Shown here one piece after another: positions 15,600 through 25,524 of a stretch of DNA of 38,486 nt. Under the pieces are notes generated by a model. It did not search any database. It was not told the DNA's origin and saw nothing but the letters and a program-made list of their open reading frames with translations. Within the stretch, counting starts at the first letter, position 1. The number at the start of each line of letters is the position of its first letter. Both the position numbers and the translations under genes were made by a program. The stretch comes from Bacteroidales bacterium (lineage in GTDB: Bacteria; Bacteroidota; Bacteroidia; Bacteroidales; P3): positions 1 through 38,486 of the forward strand of contig JAGCVD010000010.1 in the NCBI GenBank assembly GCA_017962545.1. Reading direction: 5' to 3'.

Positions 15600-17654
15600 A
15601 TGATTGACCAGGAGACCATACAACGTATCATGGATGCCGCCCGCATCGAGGAGGTGATAGGCGATTTCGTCAGCCTCAAGAAGCGTGGCGCCAACCATAT
15701 CGGCTGCTGCCCGTTCCACAACGAGAAGACGCCGTCGTTCTATGTCTCTCCCTCGAAAGGTATCTACAAGTGCTTCGGCTGTGGTGAGGCGGGCGACGTG
15801 GTCAAGTTCCTCATGAAGCACGAGCACTACACCTACCCGGAGGCTTTGCAGTGGTTGGCGCGCAAATACAACATCGAGATTGTCGAGGAGGAACTCACCC
15901 CCGAGCAGAAGGAGCGGCAGACGGAACGCGACGGCCTGTTCCATGTCTCGGAGTTCGCCCAGAAGTATTTCGCCGACCTGCTCTTCAACGACGAGATGGG
16001 ACGTGCTGTGGGTCTCAGCTACTTCCACCAGCGTGGCATGAGCGACGAGATTATCAAGCGCTTCGGTCTCGGCTACTGCCTCGAGGGATGGAGTGACTTC
16101 ACCGACCATGCCCGCAAGAACGGATATAGCGACACGGTGCTGGAGAAGACGGGTCTGACCATCTTCAAAGAGAAGACGGAGGCAGGAGGACAGAACACAG
16201 AACCTTCCGGCACAGATAACCCCGAACCGAAAGTCAGGGCCTACGACCGCTTCCGTGGCCGTGTGATGTTCCCCATCTACAGCATCTCGGGCCGTGTGCT
16301 GGGCTTCAGCGGCCGCATCCTCAGCAGCGAGAAGAAGGCTGCCAAATACGTCAACTCGCCTGACTCGGACATTTATAACAAGAGTCGCATCCTCTACGGC
16401 CTCTTCCAGGCCCGTGCTGCCATCGCCAAGGCCAACAAGTGCTACCTCGTGGAGGGCAATGTCGATGTGGTGTCGATGCACCAGTCGGGGGTGGAGAACA
16501 CGGTGGCCTCGTGCGGCACCAGCCTCACCGTTGAGCAGATACGCCTTATTAAGCGCTATACGCCCAATGTGACGGTGCTCTACGACGGCGACACGGCGGG
16601 TATCAAGGCGGCCTTGCGAGCCGTCGACCTGCTCTTCGCCGAGGGTATGCATGTGCGTCTCGTGCTCTTCCCCGACGGCGAAGACCCCGACAGCTACGCC
16701 CAGAAATATGGCTCCTCGGCGCTGCAGGACTACTTGGCACAGCACGAGGACAACTTCATCATGTTCAAGACCCGTGTGTTGCTCGACGGCGTCAAGGACG
16801 ACCCCATCCGCCGCGCCGAGCTTATCAGCGACACGGCTCACAGCATCGCGCTGGTGAGCGACATGCTGGAACGGGCCGAGTACATCCGCGAGTGTGCCCA
16901 CCTGCTGCATGTCGGCGAAGAGGTGCTAGGCAATGCCGTAGCCAAGGCGGCCGCACAGGCCCGCCAGAAGGCCTATGAGCAGGTCCAGAAAGAGCAGCAG
17001 CGCAGCGATGCTGCCGAGACGGCACCGGAGGAACGGCCTGAAGAGAAGACCGAAACCGCCGCCCCCACGCAGTCTGCACAGCCTGCCTTCCTCCCCGAAG
17101 TGGAGCGTCATCTGGTCAAGCTGATGCTTGACTATGGCAACGAGAAGGTGCCACAGGAGGTTGTGGGTGACGACGGCAAGAAACAGTTGGTGGAGTACAC
17201 CGTGGCGGAGATTGTCGTCTCCGAGTTGCGGCGCGACAACCTCGTTATGACGCATCCGCTGTGCCAGCGCATCTTCGAACAATGCTCCCTGATGGTCGAC
17301 ATGACGCACTCGGTCGACACCAATCGTTTTATGAACTCATCCGACGAGCAGCTGCGCGTCTTCGCCATCTCGTTGATGATGGACACCTACACCCTTAGCG
17401 ATACTTGGCGTAACAAGGGCATCTTCGTGCCCAAGCCGGAAGACAACCTGTTGCAGGACCTCACGGAAAGCGTCTACACCTTCAAGAGCGGACGACTGGC
17501 GCAGATGATTGACACGTTGCGCGAGCAGTTGCGCTCGGCCACGGTCGACGAGGAACGTGAGCTGCTGGCACAGATACAGCAGTATTCCGCCGTGGCCCGT
17601 CAGCTGCAGAAGGCCCGCAATATTGTTATTGCGCCGCACTACAATAGTTATTGA
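15600..17654 (+). CDS. dnaG: DNA primase
   Basis: The 684-aa protein starts MIDQETIQRIMDAARIEEVI. The CHC2 zinc-binding domain has CPFHNEKTPSF followed by CFGCGEAGD (Cys-His-Cys-Cys). The catalytic core has FRGRVMFPI and GFSGRIL. The TOPRIM acidic sites appear as LVEGNVDVVSMHQ (family EGYMDVI) and LYDGDTAGIKAALRA. The C-terminal third is variable, as usual for a helicase-interaction region, with an Ala/Glu/Thr-rich linker near residues 465-500. DnaG makes RNA primers at the replication fork. I chose the ATG at 15600 because the upstream TTG is inside the promoter. It heads a tight gene group with the sigma-54 activator, aroA and miaA. Confidence 0.96.
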   Translation: MIDQETIQRIMDAARIEEVIGDFVSLKKRGANHIGCCPFHNEKTPSFYVSPSKGIYKCFGCGEAGDVVKFLMKHEHYTYPEALQWLARKYNIEIVEEELTPEQKERQTERDGLFHVSEFAQKYFADLLFNDEMGRAVGLSYFHQRGMSDEIIKRFGLGYCLEGWSDFTDHARKNGYSDTVLEKTGLTIFKEKTEAGGQNTEPSGTDNPEPKVRAYDRFRGRVMFPIYSISGRVLGFSGRILSSEKKAAKYVNSPDSDIYNKSRILYGLFQARAAIAKANKCYLVEGNVDVVSMHQSGVENTVASCGTSLTVEQIRLIKRYTPNVTVLYDGDTAGIKAALRAVDLLFAEGMHVRLVLFPDGEDPDSYAQKYGSSALQDYLAQHEDNFIMFKTRVLLDGVKDDPIRRAELISDTAHSIALVSDMLERAEYIRECAHLLHVGEEVLGNAVAKAAAQARQKAYEQVQKEQQRSDAAETAPEERPEEKTETAAPTQSAQPAFLPEVERHLVKLMLDYGNEKVPQEVVGDDGKKQLVEYTVAEIVVSELRRDNLVMTHPLCQRIFEQCSLMVDMTHSVDTNRFMNSSDEQLRVFAISLMMDTYTLSDTWRNKGIFVPKPEDNLLQDLTESVYTFKSGRLAQMIDTLREQLRSATVDEERELLAQIQQYSAVARQLQKARNIVIAPHYNSY

Positions 17655-17661
17655 TAGTATT

Positions 17662-18872
<1,211 letters not shown>

Positions 18873-18876
<4 letters not shown>

Positions 18877-20102
18877 ATACTAACGACATCCGTATCAACC
18901 TACCAGCATCGAAGAGCATGAGCAACCGATGGTTGATTATCAACCATTTGATAGGTAGCCATTTCCGTATAGGGAAGTTGTCTACCTCCGACGACACTAA
19001 GTTGCTGCGCACGCTGCTTACCCAGATGGAGACACACTCTTCCGATGTCTACTATTGTAACAATGCGGGGTCTGTGGCACGCTTCATCATGCCCCAGCTG
19101 GCCATCACCTCGGGCCATCATATCCTCACAGGCGACGACCGTCTGTGCCAGCGTCCCATGGCGCCGCTCATCGACGCTTTGCGCCAGATGGGCTTCCGGA
19201 TAGAATGTATGGAGCAGGAGGGCTTCCTGCCGGTGCAGATACAGGGTGGGGTGCCCACCAAACGCACGGTGCTGGTCGATCCGTTGCTCAGCAGCCAGTT
19301 TGTCAGCGCCCTGTTGCTGGTGGCGCCCAAGATGTCCGATGGCATCTCCCTGACCATGACGCAACGTCCCACGTCGCGGCCTTATATCGAGATGACATGC
19401 GACGCGCTGCGTCAGGCGGGTGTCGAGGTGCGCCGTTCCTCCAACGGCCGCACCTATTACGTGCAACCCTTCCAGGGCAAGCCCAAGCCAGCCTGCATCA
19501 CCATTGAGCGCGACTGGTCGTCGGCATCCTATTTCTATACCATGGCTATGCTGCGTCCCGACCTGCGTATCCGGCTGCTGGGCCTACAGCTCGACAGCAC
19601 GCAGGGCGACAGCGCCACCGACCGTTTCTTCCGCCAACTGGGAGTCGTCAGCACCGAGGTGCGCTCGCCCTATCGCGCCAGTGGCCGCAGTGTCACTTTG
19701 CAGGGTGGGGGAGAGAAAACCAAGACGGTGCAGTTCAATTGTATCGACTGTCCCGACTTGGTGCCCACCTTCGCTGTGGCGGCAGCGGCATCGGGCTTGC
19801 GCACAGTCCTCAAAGGGGTGAGCAACATCGCCCTCAAGGAGAGTGACCGCCGTGAGGCCATCACCACGGAGCTGCGCCGCATGGGTGTCACGGTCAACGC
19901 CAGCGAGGACGAGCTCCACATCCTGCCCTCGACGCTGAAACCCAAAGAGATGGTACGTACCTACGGCGACCACCGTATCGCCATGGCCTTTGCCCCGCTG
20001 CAGCTGCTCTTCCCCGAACTCAAGATTGAGAATCCGCCGGTGGTGGGCAAGTCGTTCCCTGAGTTCTGGGATGAGTTTGAGAAAGTGCTGGCAGCCAAGT
20101 GA
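18873..20102 (+). CDS. aroA: 3-phosphoshikimate 1-carboxyvinyltransferase (EPSP synthase)
   Basis: The 409-aa protein shows the family series INLPASKSMSNRWLIINHL (shikimate-binding SKSxSNR), NNAGSVARFIMPQLA, the LTGDDRLCQRPMAPLIDALR segment, SSQFVSALLL, and YGDHRIAMAFA near the end. The motifs are slightly degenerate (NAGSVARF rather than NAGTAMRF), which I believe is normal in Bacteroidetes. It joins phosphoenolpyruvate to shikimate-3-phosphate in aromatic amino acid biosynthesis. Starts and stops overlap both neighbours by four bases (ATGA and GTGA), so translation is probably coupled. Confidence 0.95.
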
Positions 20103-20932
20103 GGCGATTGATAATCATAGCAGGCCCCACGGCAGTGGGCAAGACAGCCTATGCCGTGCAGCTGGCGCGGGAGCTGGGCACCGAGATAGTCTCCTGCGAC
20201 TCGCGCCAGTTCTACTGTGAGTTGCGCATCGGTGTGGCGCGCCCCACCGATGAGGAACTGGCCGCTGTGCCTCATCATTTCATAGCCTGCCGCTCTGTCA
20301 CCGCCCCTTACAATATCTATGACTATGCGCAGGATGCCCTGCGGGTCATCAACGCCCTCTTCGAGACGCACGACACGGTGCTGGCTGTCGGAGGCAGCGG
20401 CCTCTATATCGACGCCTTGCGGGGTTGTGTCAGCCGTATGCCCAGCCCCACGCCTGAGTTGCGTGAGCGTCTGCAGCAGATGCCGCTGGAGGAGAAACGC
20501 GCGCAGCTGAAATTGCTGGACCCTGTCTATTACGACCGTGTCGACCTGCGCAACCCCGTGCGTCTGCAGCGGGCCCTTGAGGTTTGCCTCATGACGGGCC
20601 GCCCCTACAGTGAGGTGATAGCGGAAAGAGAAAAATGGAAAGAGGAAAATGGAAAATGGGAGACCGTAGTGCGTGTTCTTGAAATGGAGCGCACCGAACT
20701 GCGCGAGCGCATCGACCGGCGCGTGGACGCGATGATGCAGGAGGGTCTGCTCGACGAGGTGCGCTCGCTGTTGCCTTATCGTGAGCTGAACACCCTGAAC
20801 ACGGTGGGCTACCGTGAGCTTTTCCCCGTGATAGACGGAACGGAAGAACTTGACCATGCCGTCGACATGATTAAACTCAACACCTGGCATTACGCCCGCA
20901 AGCAGATGACTTGGATGAAGAGGTATTGCTGA
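20099..20932 (+). CDS. miaA: tRNA dimethylallyltransferase
   Basis: The protein starts with a GTG in a GTGA overlap with aroA and reads MRRLIIIAGPTAVGKTAYAV (P-loop GPTAVGKT). It continues with IVSCDSRQFY, VGGSGLYIDAL, DRVDLRNPVRLQRALEV and TVGYRELFPV. MiaA adds a dimethylallyl group to A37 of tRNAs that read U-starting codons. At 277 aa it is short for the family (usually about 300 or more). A heptamer array at 20632-20659 encodes a charged stretch (EKWKEENGKWE) in the middle of the protein, after the SEVIAE segment. A hairpin repeat lies immediately downstream. Confidence 0.94.
   Translation: MRRLIIIAGPTAVGKTAYAVQLARELGTEIVSCDSRQFYCELRIGVARPTDEELAAVPHHFIACRSVTAPYNIYDYAQDALRVINALFETHDTVLAVGGSGLYIDALRGCVSRMPSPTPELRERLQQMPLEEKRAQLKLLDPVYYDRVDLRNPVRLQRALEVCLMTGRPYSEVIAEREKWKEENGKWETVVRVLEMERTELRERIDRRVDAMMQEGLLDEVRSLLPYRELNTLNTVGYRELFPVIDGTEELDHAVDMIKLNTWHYARKQMTWMKRYC
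20632..20659 (+). repeat. 4 x 7-nt tandem array (AAAATGG) inside miaA
   Basis: The units are AAAATGG, AAAGAGG, AAAATGG, AAAATGG (28 nt, the second a variant). The array is read through and gives a Lys/Glu/Trp-rich insert. Confidence 0.9.
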
Positions 20933-20960
20933 TTCCCTTTTTTTGAGTGTCAATTGCCCG

Positions 20961-21016
20961 TTCTTTGGTATTTCTTTGGAAAAAAGCAAAGAAATACCAA
21001 AGAAATACCAAAGAAA
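20961..21016. repeat. Intergenic hairpin built from 11-nt units (copy 2)
   Basis: Arms 20961-20978 and 20987-21004 are perfect 18-bp complements around the loop GAAAAAAG, identical to the loop of the copy at 356-412. The right side continues with units of the type AAAGAAATACC (two, then AAAGAAATGCC). It lies between the convergent miaA and fucosidase genes, where it could act as a bidirectional terminator. The 105-nt gap holds nothing else. Confidence 0.85.
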
Positions 21017-21037
21017 TGCCTACGAAATGAGGAAGAC

Positions 21038-22291
21038 TTATTTGCGTTGTCTTCCTTTCAGCTCACGGACGACGGCATAGGGAGTCTCGTCGATGAGGGT
21101 GATGGCATACTGGTGCTTGCCGTCCTTGCTCTGTGTGTAGCGGGTGTTGCCGTCACAATAAGGGGCGAGTGGACGGGTGCCGTAGATGGCGTAGCCGTTC
21201 TTGTCCAGCCATTTGCCTATCTCTTCCATGCGCTGCAGAGCCTCGGTGGGCAGGTTGCCGTCGGCGTCGGGACCTACATTGAGCAGCAGGTTGCCGCCCT
21301 TGGCCACCACGTCGACAAGCATGTGGATGAGCGTCTTGGTGGACTTGTAGTTGTCGTTGGGTACGTAACTCCAGCTGTCGCCCATGGTCATGCAGGTCTC
21401 CCAGGGGTAGGGCAGGAGGGTGTCGGGCACCTGCTTCTCGGGGGTGCGGTAGTTCTCATATCGGCCGCCGACGCTGCGGTCGACGATAATCATCCTGGGA
21501 TTCTTCTCTCGGGCGATATCGGCCACATGGCGCATGTCGATTTCCTGCACCTGTCCTGAGCATCCAAGCCAGGGTCGTGTCTCGTCGTTGACGCTCCAGG
21601 CAGGGCGAATCCAGCCGCCATCGAGCCAGAGGATGTCGATGTCGCCATAATTGTGGGTCAGCTCACGTATCTGGTTGTAGGTGAAGTTGCAGTATCGTTG
21701 CCAGCGGTCGGGATGGTCGGCGATGGAGTAGTTGACGTTGCGGTCGGGTGTGGCCCACTCATGCGCCCAGTAGTCGTCGCAGTGCCAGTCGGGCTTGCTG
21801 AAATAGAGGCCTATCCACATATTCTCGGCGCGGAAGGCATCCACCACGCCGCGCGTGAAGTCGGTCTTAGCAGGGCTGTATATGCTGGTATAGTCGGTAC
21901 ACTTCGAGTCGAACATGCAAAAGCCGTCGTGGTGCTTGGTGGTGAAGACGACGTACTTCATGCCCGCCTGCTTGGCGGCCGCCGCCCAGCCTTCGGGGTC
22001 AAAGTGTTTGGGGTTGAATGTCTTGTTGAGCGCCCAGTAGGCACGCTTGTAGTCCTCATAGTTGGCGCCGCCGCGGTTAATCCAAGGTTCATTGCAGAGG
22101 TTCCAACTCTCCACGATGCCCCACTGGGCATAGATACCCCAGTGCATCATGAAGCCGAATTTGAGGTCCTGCCACTCGCCGATGCGCTGCACAATGGCAG
22201 GGTCGCTCTCGGGAATGCTGTCGTGCTGCGCTTTCACGCTGCCCATAAGGCCCATTAAACCCATTAATCCTATAATGATTGTCTTTTTCAT
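21038..22291 (-). CDS. Secreted alpha-L-fucosidase, GH29
   Basis: The 417-aa protein has a signal peptide, MKKTIIIGLMGLMGLMGSVK then AQ, whose core is a GLM tandem. The GH29 barrel shows KFGFMMHWGIYAQWG, YVVFTTKHHDGFCMFDSK, GLYFSKPDW, and DILWLDGGW, in which the Asp of LDGGW is the expected nucleophile. GGNLLLNVGPDADG is the usual late motif. It removes alpha-L-fucose from glycans, acting in the periplasm or at the surface. It is the last gene of the long minus operon; its ATG overlaps the GH3 stop (ATGA). It lacks a long C-terminal accessory domain. Confidence 0.93.
   Translation of the reverse strand: MKKTIIIGLMGLMGLMGSVKAQHDSIPESDPAIVQRIGEWQDLKFGFMMHWGIYAQWGIVESWNLCNEPWINRGGANYEDYKRAYWALNKTFNPKHFDPEGWAAAAKQAGMKYVVFTTKHHDGFCMFDSKCTDYTSIYSPAKTDFTRGVVDAFRAENMWIGLYFSKPDWHCDDYWAHEWATPDRNVNYSIADHPDRWQRYCNFTYNQIRELTHNYGDIDILWLDGGWIRPAWSVNDETRPWLGCSGQVQEIDMRHVADIAREKNPRMIIVDRSVGGRYENYRTPEKQVPDTLLPYPWETCMTMGDSWSYVPNDNYKSTKTLIHMLVDVVAKGGNLLLNVGPDADGNLPTEALQRMEEIGKWLDKNGYAIYGTRPLAPYCDGNTRYTQSKDGKHQYAITLIDETPYAVVRELKGRQRK
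22242..22268 (-). repeat. 3 x 9-nt tandem in the fucosidase signal peptide
   Basis: On the plus strand the units are CCCATAAGG, CCCATTAAA, CCCATTAAT. They encode the GLMGLMGLM hydrophobic core of the signal peptide. Confidence 0.8.
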
Positions 22292-24807
22292 TTCCTATTG
22301 TGATAAGTGAACGGTAAGTCAAACAGGTCGCGGTCGTCGCTGCTGAAGCCTATTTGGATGGTGAACTTGGTGCCGTCGGCCGGTTCCTCCATCAGGCCGG
22401 TTTCAGCGTTGTACTGGCGGAACCAGAAAGGATCGAGCTGGATGGTGAAGGGCTTCAGGCGACGGTCCTCAGTGAGAATCAATGAGGCAATTCCAATCAA
22501 CTGCTTGACAGGCGCTTCGGGGTCATTATCGTTTTTAAGGTATACCTGTACCACTGCGCGGTGGTATCCGGCATTTGGCGCGTCGGTGTTGCAGAGGCTG
22601 GCAGTGCCGCTGACGGTGAAGTTGGCCTCGGAGACAGAAGGCTCCTTGATGGAGAAGAAGCTGTAGCTGTAGCCGAAACCGAAAGGAAAGAGGGCGTCGC
22701 CATTGTCAAGGTAGCGGTAAGTGCGACGTTGCATGTCGTAGTTCTCGAAGTCGGGCAGTTGGTCTGTCGAGCGGTAGAAGGTGACGGGAAGGTGCCCGAA
22801 GTCGTCACGCTGGCCGAAGAGCAGTTGTTCCACGGCGGTGCCCATGTCCTGGCCACCATACCAAGCTACGAGGATGGCATCGCAGTCCTCAATAACGTTT
22901 TCAAGGGCAATGGCCGAACCGGTGCAGAGCACCAATACCACGCGGTAGCCCTGGGCCTTGAAGGCCTTTATCTCCTCCACTTGCTCCCGTGGCAACTCTA
23001 TGCGCGTGCGGTCACCCTTATAAAACCCCTCTTTCTCGACGGGAAGCTCCTCGCCCTCGAGTTGGGGATTGAGGCCACCGACGTAGACGAGGGTCTTGCC
23101 GTCGCCGGCACTAAGCACTTGGTAGCTGCCCAGAGCTTCACCGATGGTGACGGTGTGTTTCGGTGTGCCATTGTAATTGCCCAGAGGCATGAGGCTGTCG
23201 TAAACGTTGGGACCTTCGAGACGGAGAGACTCGTTATCCTTGAGCGGCAGCACGCCGTTGTTTTTCAGCAGTACCATGGAAGCTGTCGGCACTTCCAAAG
23301 TCTCGGCCTCCACGATAGCAGACCGCGAAGTCTGTTCCGTGGCACGGATTCTTGTCTTGAGAATTCTCCTTACATGCTCGTCCACCTTGCTTTCTGGCAC
23401 AAGGCCTTGCTGCACAGCCTCGCGCAGGGCGGGTAGGCCGCTGCCACATTCGAGGTCCACCTCACGTCCGAAGGCGTCGCCGTAAGCGGCGGCGGCAGTG
23501 GCGTGGGTGCGGTGGCGCGGGATGATGGTGTCGGTCTCGTAGGCGTCGTTCAAAGCCCAGCAGTCGGTGACGAGGATGCCGTCGTACAGCCATTCGTTGC
23601 GCAGGATGTCGAAGAGTCGTCGGTTGGTGCAGCAGGGCTCACCATTGAGGCGGTTGTATCCACACATCACCTGCTGTACGTCGCTGTTCTTGATGATATA
23701 CTCGAAGGCTGTAAGATAGGTGGTGCGCAGGTCGCGCTCCGAGACACGGCTGTCGAACTCGTGGCGTGTACCTTCGGGGCCGCTATGCACGGCGAAATGC
23801 TTGAGGCAGGCGGCGGCGCTGAGCTCTGCAGGGTCGGGCTCGCCGCCATCGAAGTAATCGTAGGCATGCTGAAGACCTTCCACGCAGGCCAGTCCCATCA
23901 CGGCGGTGAGGTAGGGATCCTCGCCGTAGGTCTCCATGCCGCGTCCCCAGCGCGGGTCACGGAAGATGTTGATATTCGGGGTAAAGAAGGTCAGACCGCT
24001 ATAGTCGCCATAACCGTTGGTGTCCTGAGATTCTTGGTATTTTGAGCGGGCCTCAAAGGCCACGTTGTTGAATACATTACGAATCAGCCGAGGCTCGAAA
24101 GTGGCAGCCATCGCGATAGGCATGGGGTAGACGGTGGCCTCGCCGGCACGGCCCACGCCGTGCAGCGCCTCGTTCCACCAACTGTAGGGTTTCAGTCCCA
24201 CATGCTCGATGGCGGGGTTCTGGTGCACCATGAGGCTCAGTTTCTCATCAAGCGTCAGGTGCCGTATCAGCCACTCCACCCGCTCGTCGAGGCTCCGTTG
24301 TGGGTCCTGCCAGGGGTAGTCGTAGAGTAAAGGCTGCAACTCGCGCTCGAAGATGTCGCGCCGCACGATGCGGTAGTGTGGATGGTAGGCTTCGTTGAAG
24401 GCCCGGCTGTGGTGCTTCACCCGGCTTGGGTCGACCGAAGGCATCCCTTGGGCGCTGCGTAGCACCGCCGACGTCAGCTGCCGCAGGCTGATGCGACCGT
24501 CCTTGACCACCCGCAGGTTGACCCTCACGAAGTTGCTGTCGCACAGTGTGTATTCATACAGGGGGAACTGGTCGGACGGTACCATCGACGCCACCTCGCT
24601 CTCAATATAGCGGGCGCAGGAGGCCGAGTCCTTGATGAGGTGGCCGGGACCATAGGTGTCCTGGAACACCAGCTTCTGCAGGTCCTGCTCCTCGGCGGCA
24701 GGGTAGCGCTGGGCGTAGCGCTGCAAGGCTACAGGACACTGGGCGGGGGAAATTGAAAATTGAAAATTGAAAATTGAAATTATTGCTAATAGAATAATTC
24801 GTTTCAT
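22288..24807 (-). CDS. Secreted GH3 glycoside hydrolase with an extra N-terminal domain
   Basis: The 839-aa protein has a Sec signal peptide (MKRIILLAIISIFNFQFSIS, PAQ) whose core is encoded by a heptamer array. Residues ~25-145 form an uncommon extra domain (FQDTYGPGHLI; HHSRAFNEAYHPHYRIVRRD). The GH3 part starts near 147 (LDERVEWLIRHLTLDEKLSL) and shows FFTPNINIFRDPRWGRGMET, CLKHFAVH, and GILVTDCWALNDAY with the nucleophile Asp. It ends with the GH3 C-terminal sandwich and an FnIII-like domain (FPFGFGYSYSFF; VQVYLKN). Beta-xylosidase or beta-glucosidase activity is likely; the exact substrate is unknown. It overlaps tatC and the fucosidase gene by four bases each. Confidence 0.92.
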   Translation of the reverse strand: MKRIILLAIISIFNFQFSISPAQCPVALQRYAQRYPAAEEQDLQKLVFQDTYGPGHLIKDSASCARYIESEVASMVPSDQFPLYEYTLCDSNFVRVNLRVVKDGRISLRQLTSAVLRSAQGMPSVDPSRVKHHSRAFNEAYHPHYRIVRRDIFERELQPLLYDYPWQDPQRSLDERVEWLIRHLTLDEKLSLMVHQNPAIEHVGLKPYSWWNEALHGVGRAGEATVYPMPIAMAATFEPRLIRNVFNNVAFEARSKYQESQDTNGYGDYSGLTFFTPNINIFRDPRWGRGMETYGEDPYLTAVMGLACVEGLQHAYDYFDGGEPDPAELSAAACLKHFAVHSGPEGTRHEFDSRVSERDLRTTYLTAFEYIIKNSDVQQVMCGYNRLNGEPCCTNRRLFDILRNEWLYDGILVTDCWALNDAYETDTIIPRHRTHATAAAAYGDAFGREVDLECGSGLPALREAVQQGLVPESKVDEHVRRILKTRIRATEQTSRSAIVEAETLEVPTASMVLLKNNGVLPLKDNESLRLEGPNVYDSLMPLGNYNGTPKHTVTIGEALGSYQVLSAGDGKTLVYVGGLNPQLEGEELPVEKEGFYKGDRTRIELPREQVEEIKAFKAQGYRVVLVLCTGSAIALENVIEDCDAILVAWYGGQDMGTAVEQLLFGQRDDFGHLPVTFYRSTDQLPDFENYDMQRRTYRYLDNGDALFPFGFGYSYSFFSIKEPSVSEANFTVSGTASLCNTDAPNAGYHRAVVQVYLKNDNDPEAPVKQLIGIASLILTEDRRLKPFTIQLDPFWFRQYNAETGLMEEPADGTKFTIQIGFSSDDRDLFDLPFTYHNRK
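24751..24778 (-). repeat. 4 x 7-nt tandem array (AATTGAA) in the GH3 signal peptide
   Basis: Four perfect AATTGAA units (plus strand) encode, on the minus strand, the IFNFQFSIS part of the signal peptide. Because seven is not a multiple of three, successive units are read in different frames and all give hydrophobic or neutral residues. Confidence 0.95.
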
Positions 24808-25496
24808 TTCTCTACTCGTTTAACAATCAATATACTCAGCTCCCACAGCAGGTAGATGGGCAGCGCCACCAGCGTCATCGTGAAGGGGTCGCCCGTGGGG
24901 GTGATGATGGCGGCGAGGATGACGATGACCACGATGACGTGGCGGCGGTAGTGCCGCATGAAGCTCACCTTCAGCACTCCTATCTTGGCCAGCAGCCAGC
25001 AGAGCACCGGCAGCTCGAAGACCACACCCATCACCAAACTCATCACCCCCAGCACGGCGATGTAGCTCGAGAGGGTGATGGTGTTCTCCACCTCGGCGCT
25101 CACCTGGTAACCGCCCAGGAAGCGCACCGTGAAGGGGAAGATGACGAAGTAGTTGAGTGCCACGCCGGCCAGAAAGAGCAGATAGCCGCTGCCCACGGCG
25201 CGTAGCGCCAGCCGCCGCTCCATGGCGTACAAACCCGGCGCCACGAAGGCGAACAGCTGGTACAGGATGTAGGGCGACACGATGATAATGCCCGCCCAGA
25301 GGGCTACACGCATATGCGTGAGGAACTGCTGCGTCAGCTCCACGTTGATGAGTTGCATGTTTGCAGGCTTGGGCCACAGGACTATCTGGAAGAGCTGTTC
25401 CTTGAAGCAAAAGCAACCTAGAGCCGCCACTACAGCGGCCAGCAGCACATACCACAGACGGCGCCGCAGTTCGTCAAGATGTTCCCAAAAGGTCAT
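24804..25496 (-). CDS. tatC: Sec-independent protein translocase TatC
   Basis: The 230-aa membrane protein has about six helices and starts MTFWEHLDELRRRLWYVLLA, the family's Glu-His-Leu-(D/E)-E-L-R-R-R-L signature for binding the twin-arginine signal. SPYILYQLFAFVAPGLYAME (SPxxxYQxWxFxxPGL in the family) and the FELPVLCWLLAKIGV segment follow. TatC recognises Tat signal peptides and, with TatA, exports folded and cofactor-containing proteins. It lies 28 nt behind tatA and overlaps the GH3 start by four bases. No separate tatB was seen, so this looks like a minimal TatAC system. Confidence 0.96.
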   Translation of the reverse strand: MTFWEHLDELRRRLWYVLLAAVVAALGCFCFKEQLFQIVLWPKPANMQLINVELTQQFLTHMRVALWAGIIIVSPYILYQLFAFVAPGLYAMERRLALRAVGSGYLLFLAGVALNYFVIFPFTVRFLGGYQVSAEVENTITLSSYIAVLGVMSLVMGVVFELPVLCWLLAKIGVLKVSFMRHYRRHVIVVIVILAAIITPTGDPFTMTLVALPIYLLWELSILIVKRVEK

Positions 25497-25524
25497 CGTT
25501 TGGAGACTTCAAGTCGTCAAGACC

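Noticed and set aside
14288-15721. Long minus-strand open frames opposite real genes (also at 471-1745, 7015-8298, 8135-9349, 31755-33161)
   Set aside because: All lie opposite well-identified genes and reflect GC-rich third positions; none shows a recognisable motif.
17509-17661. N-terminal extension of the sigma-54 activator into dnaG
   Set aside because: The extension overlaps the end of dnaG in another frame and is Arg/Ser/Cys-rich without a domain; the ATG at 17662 fits the spacing.
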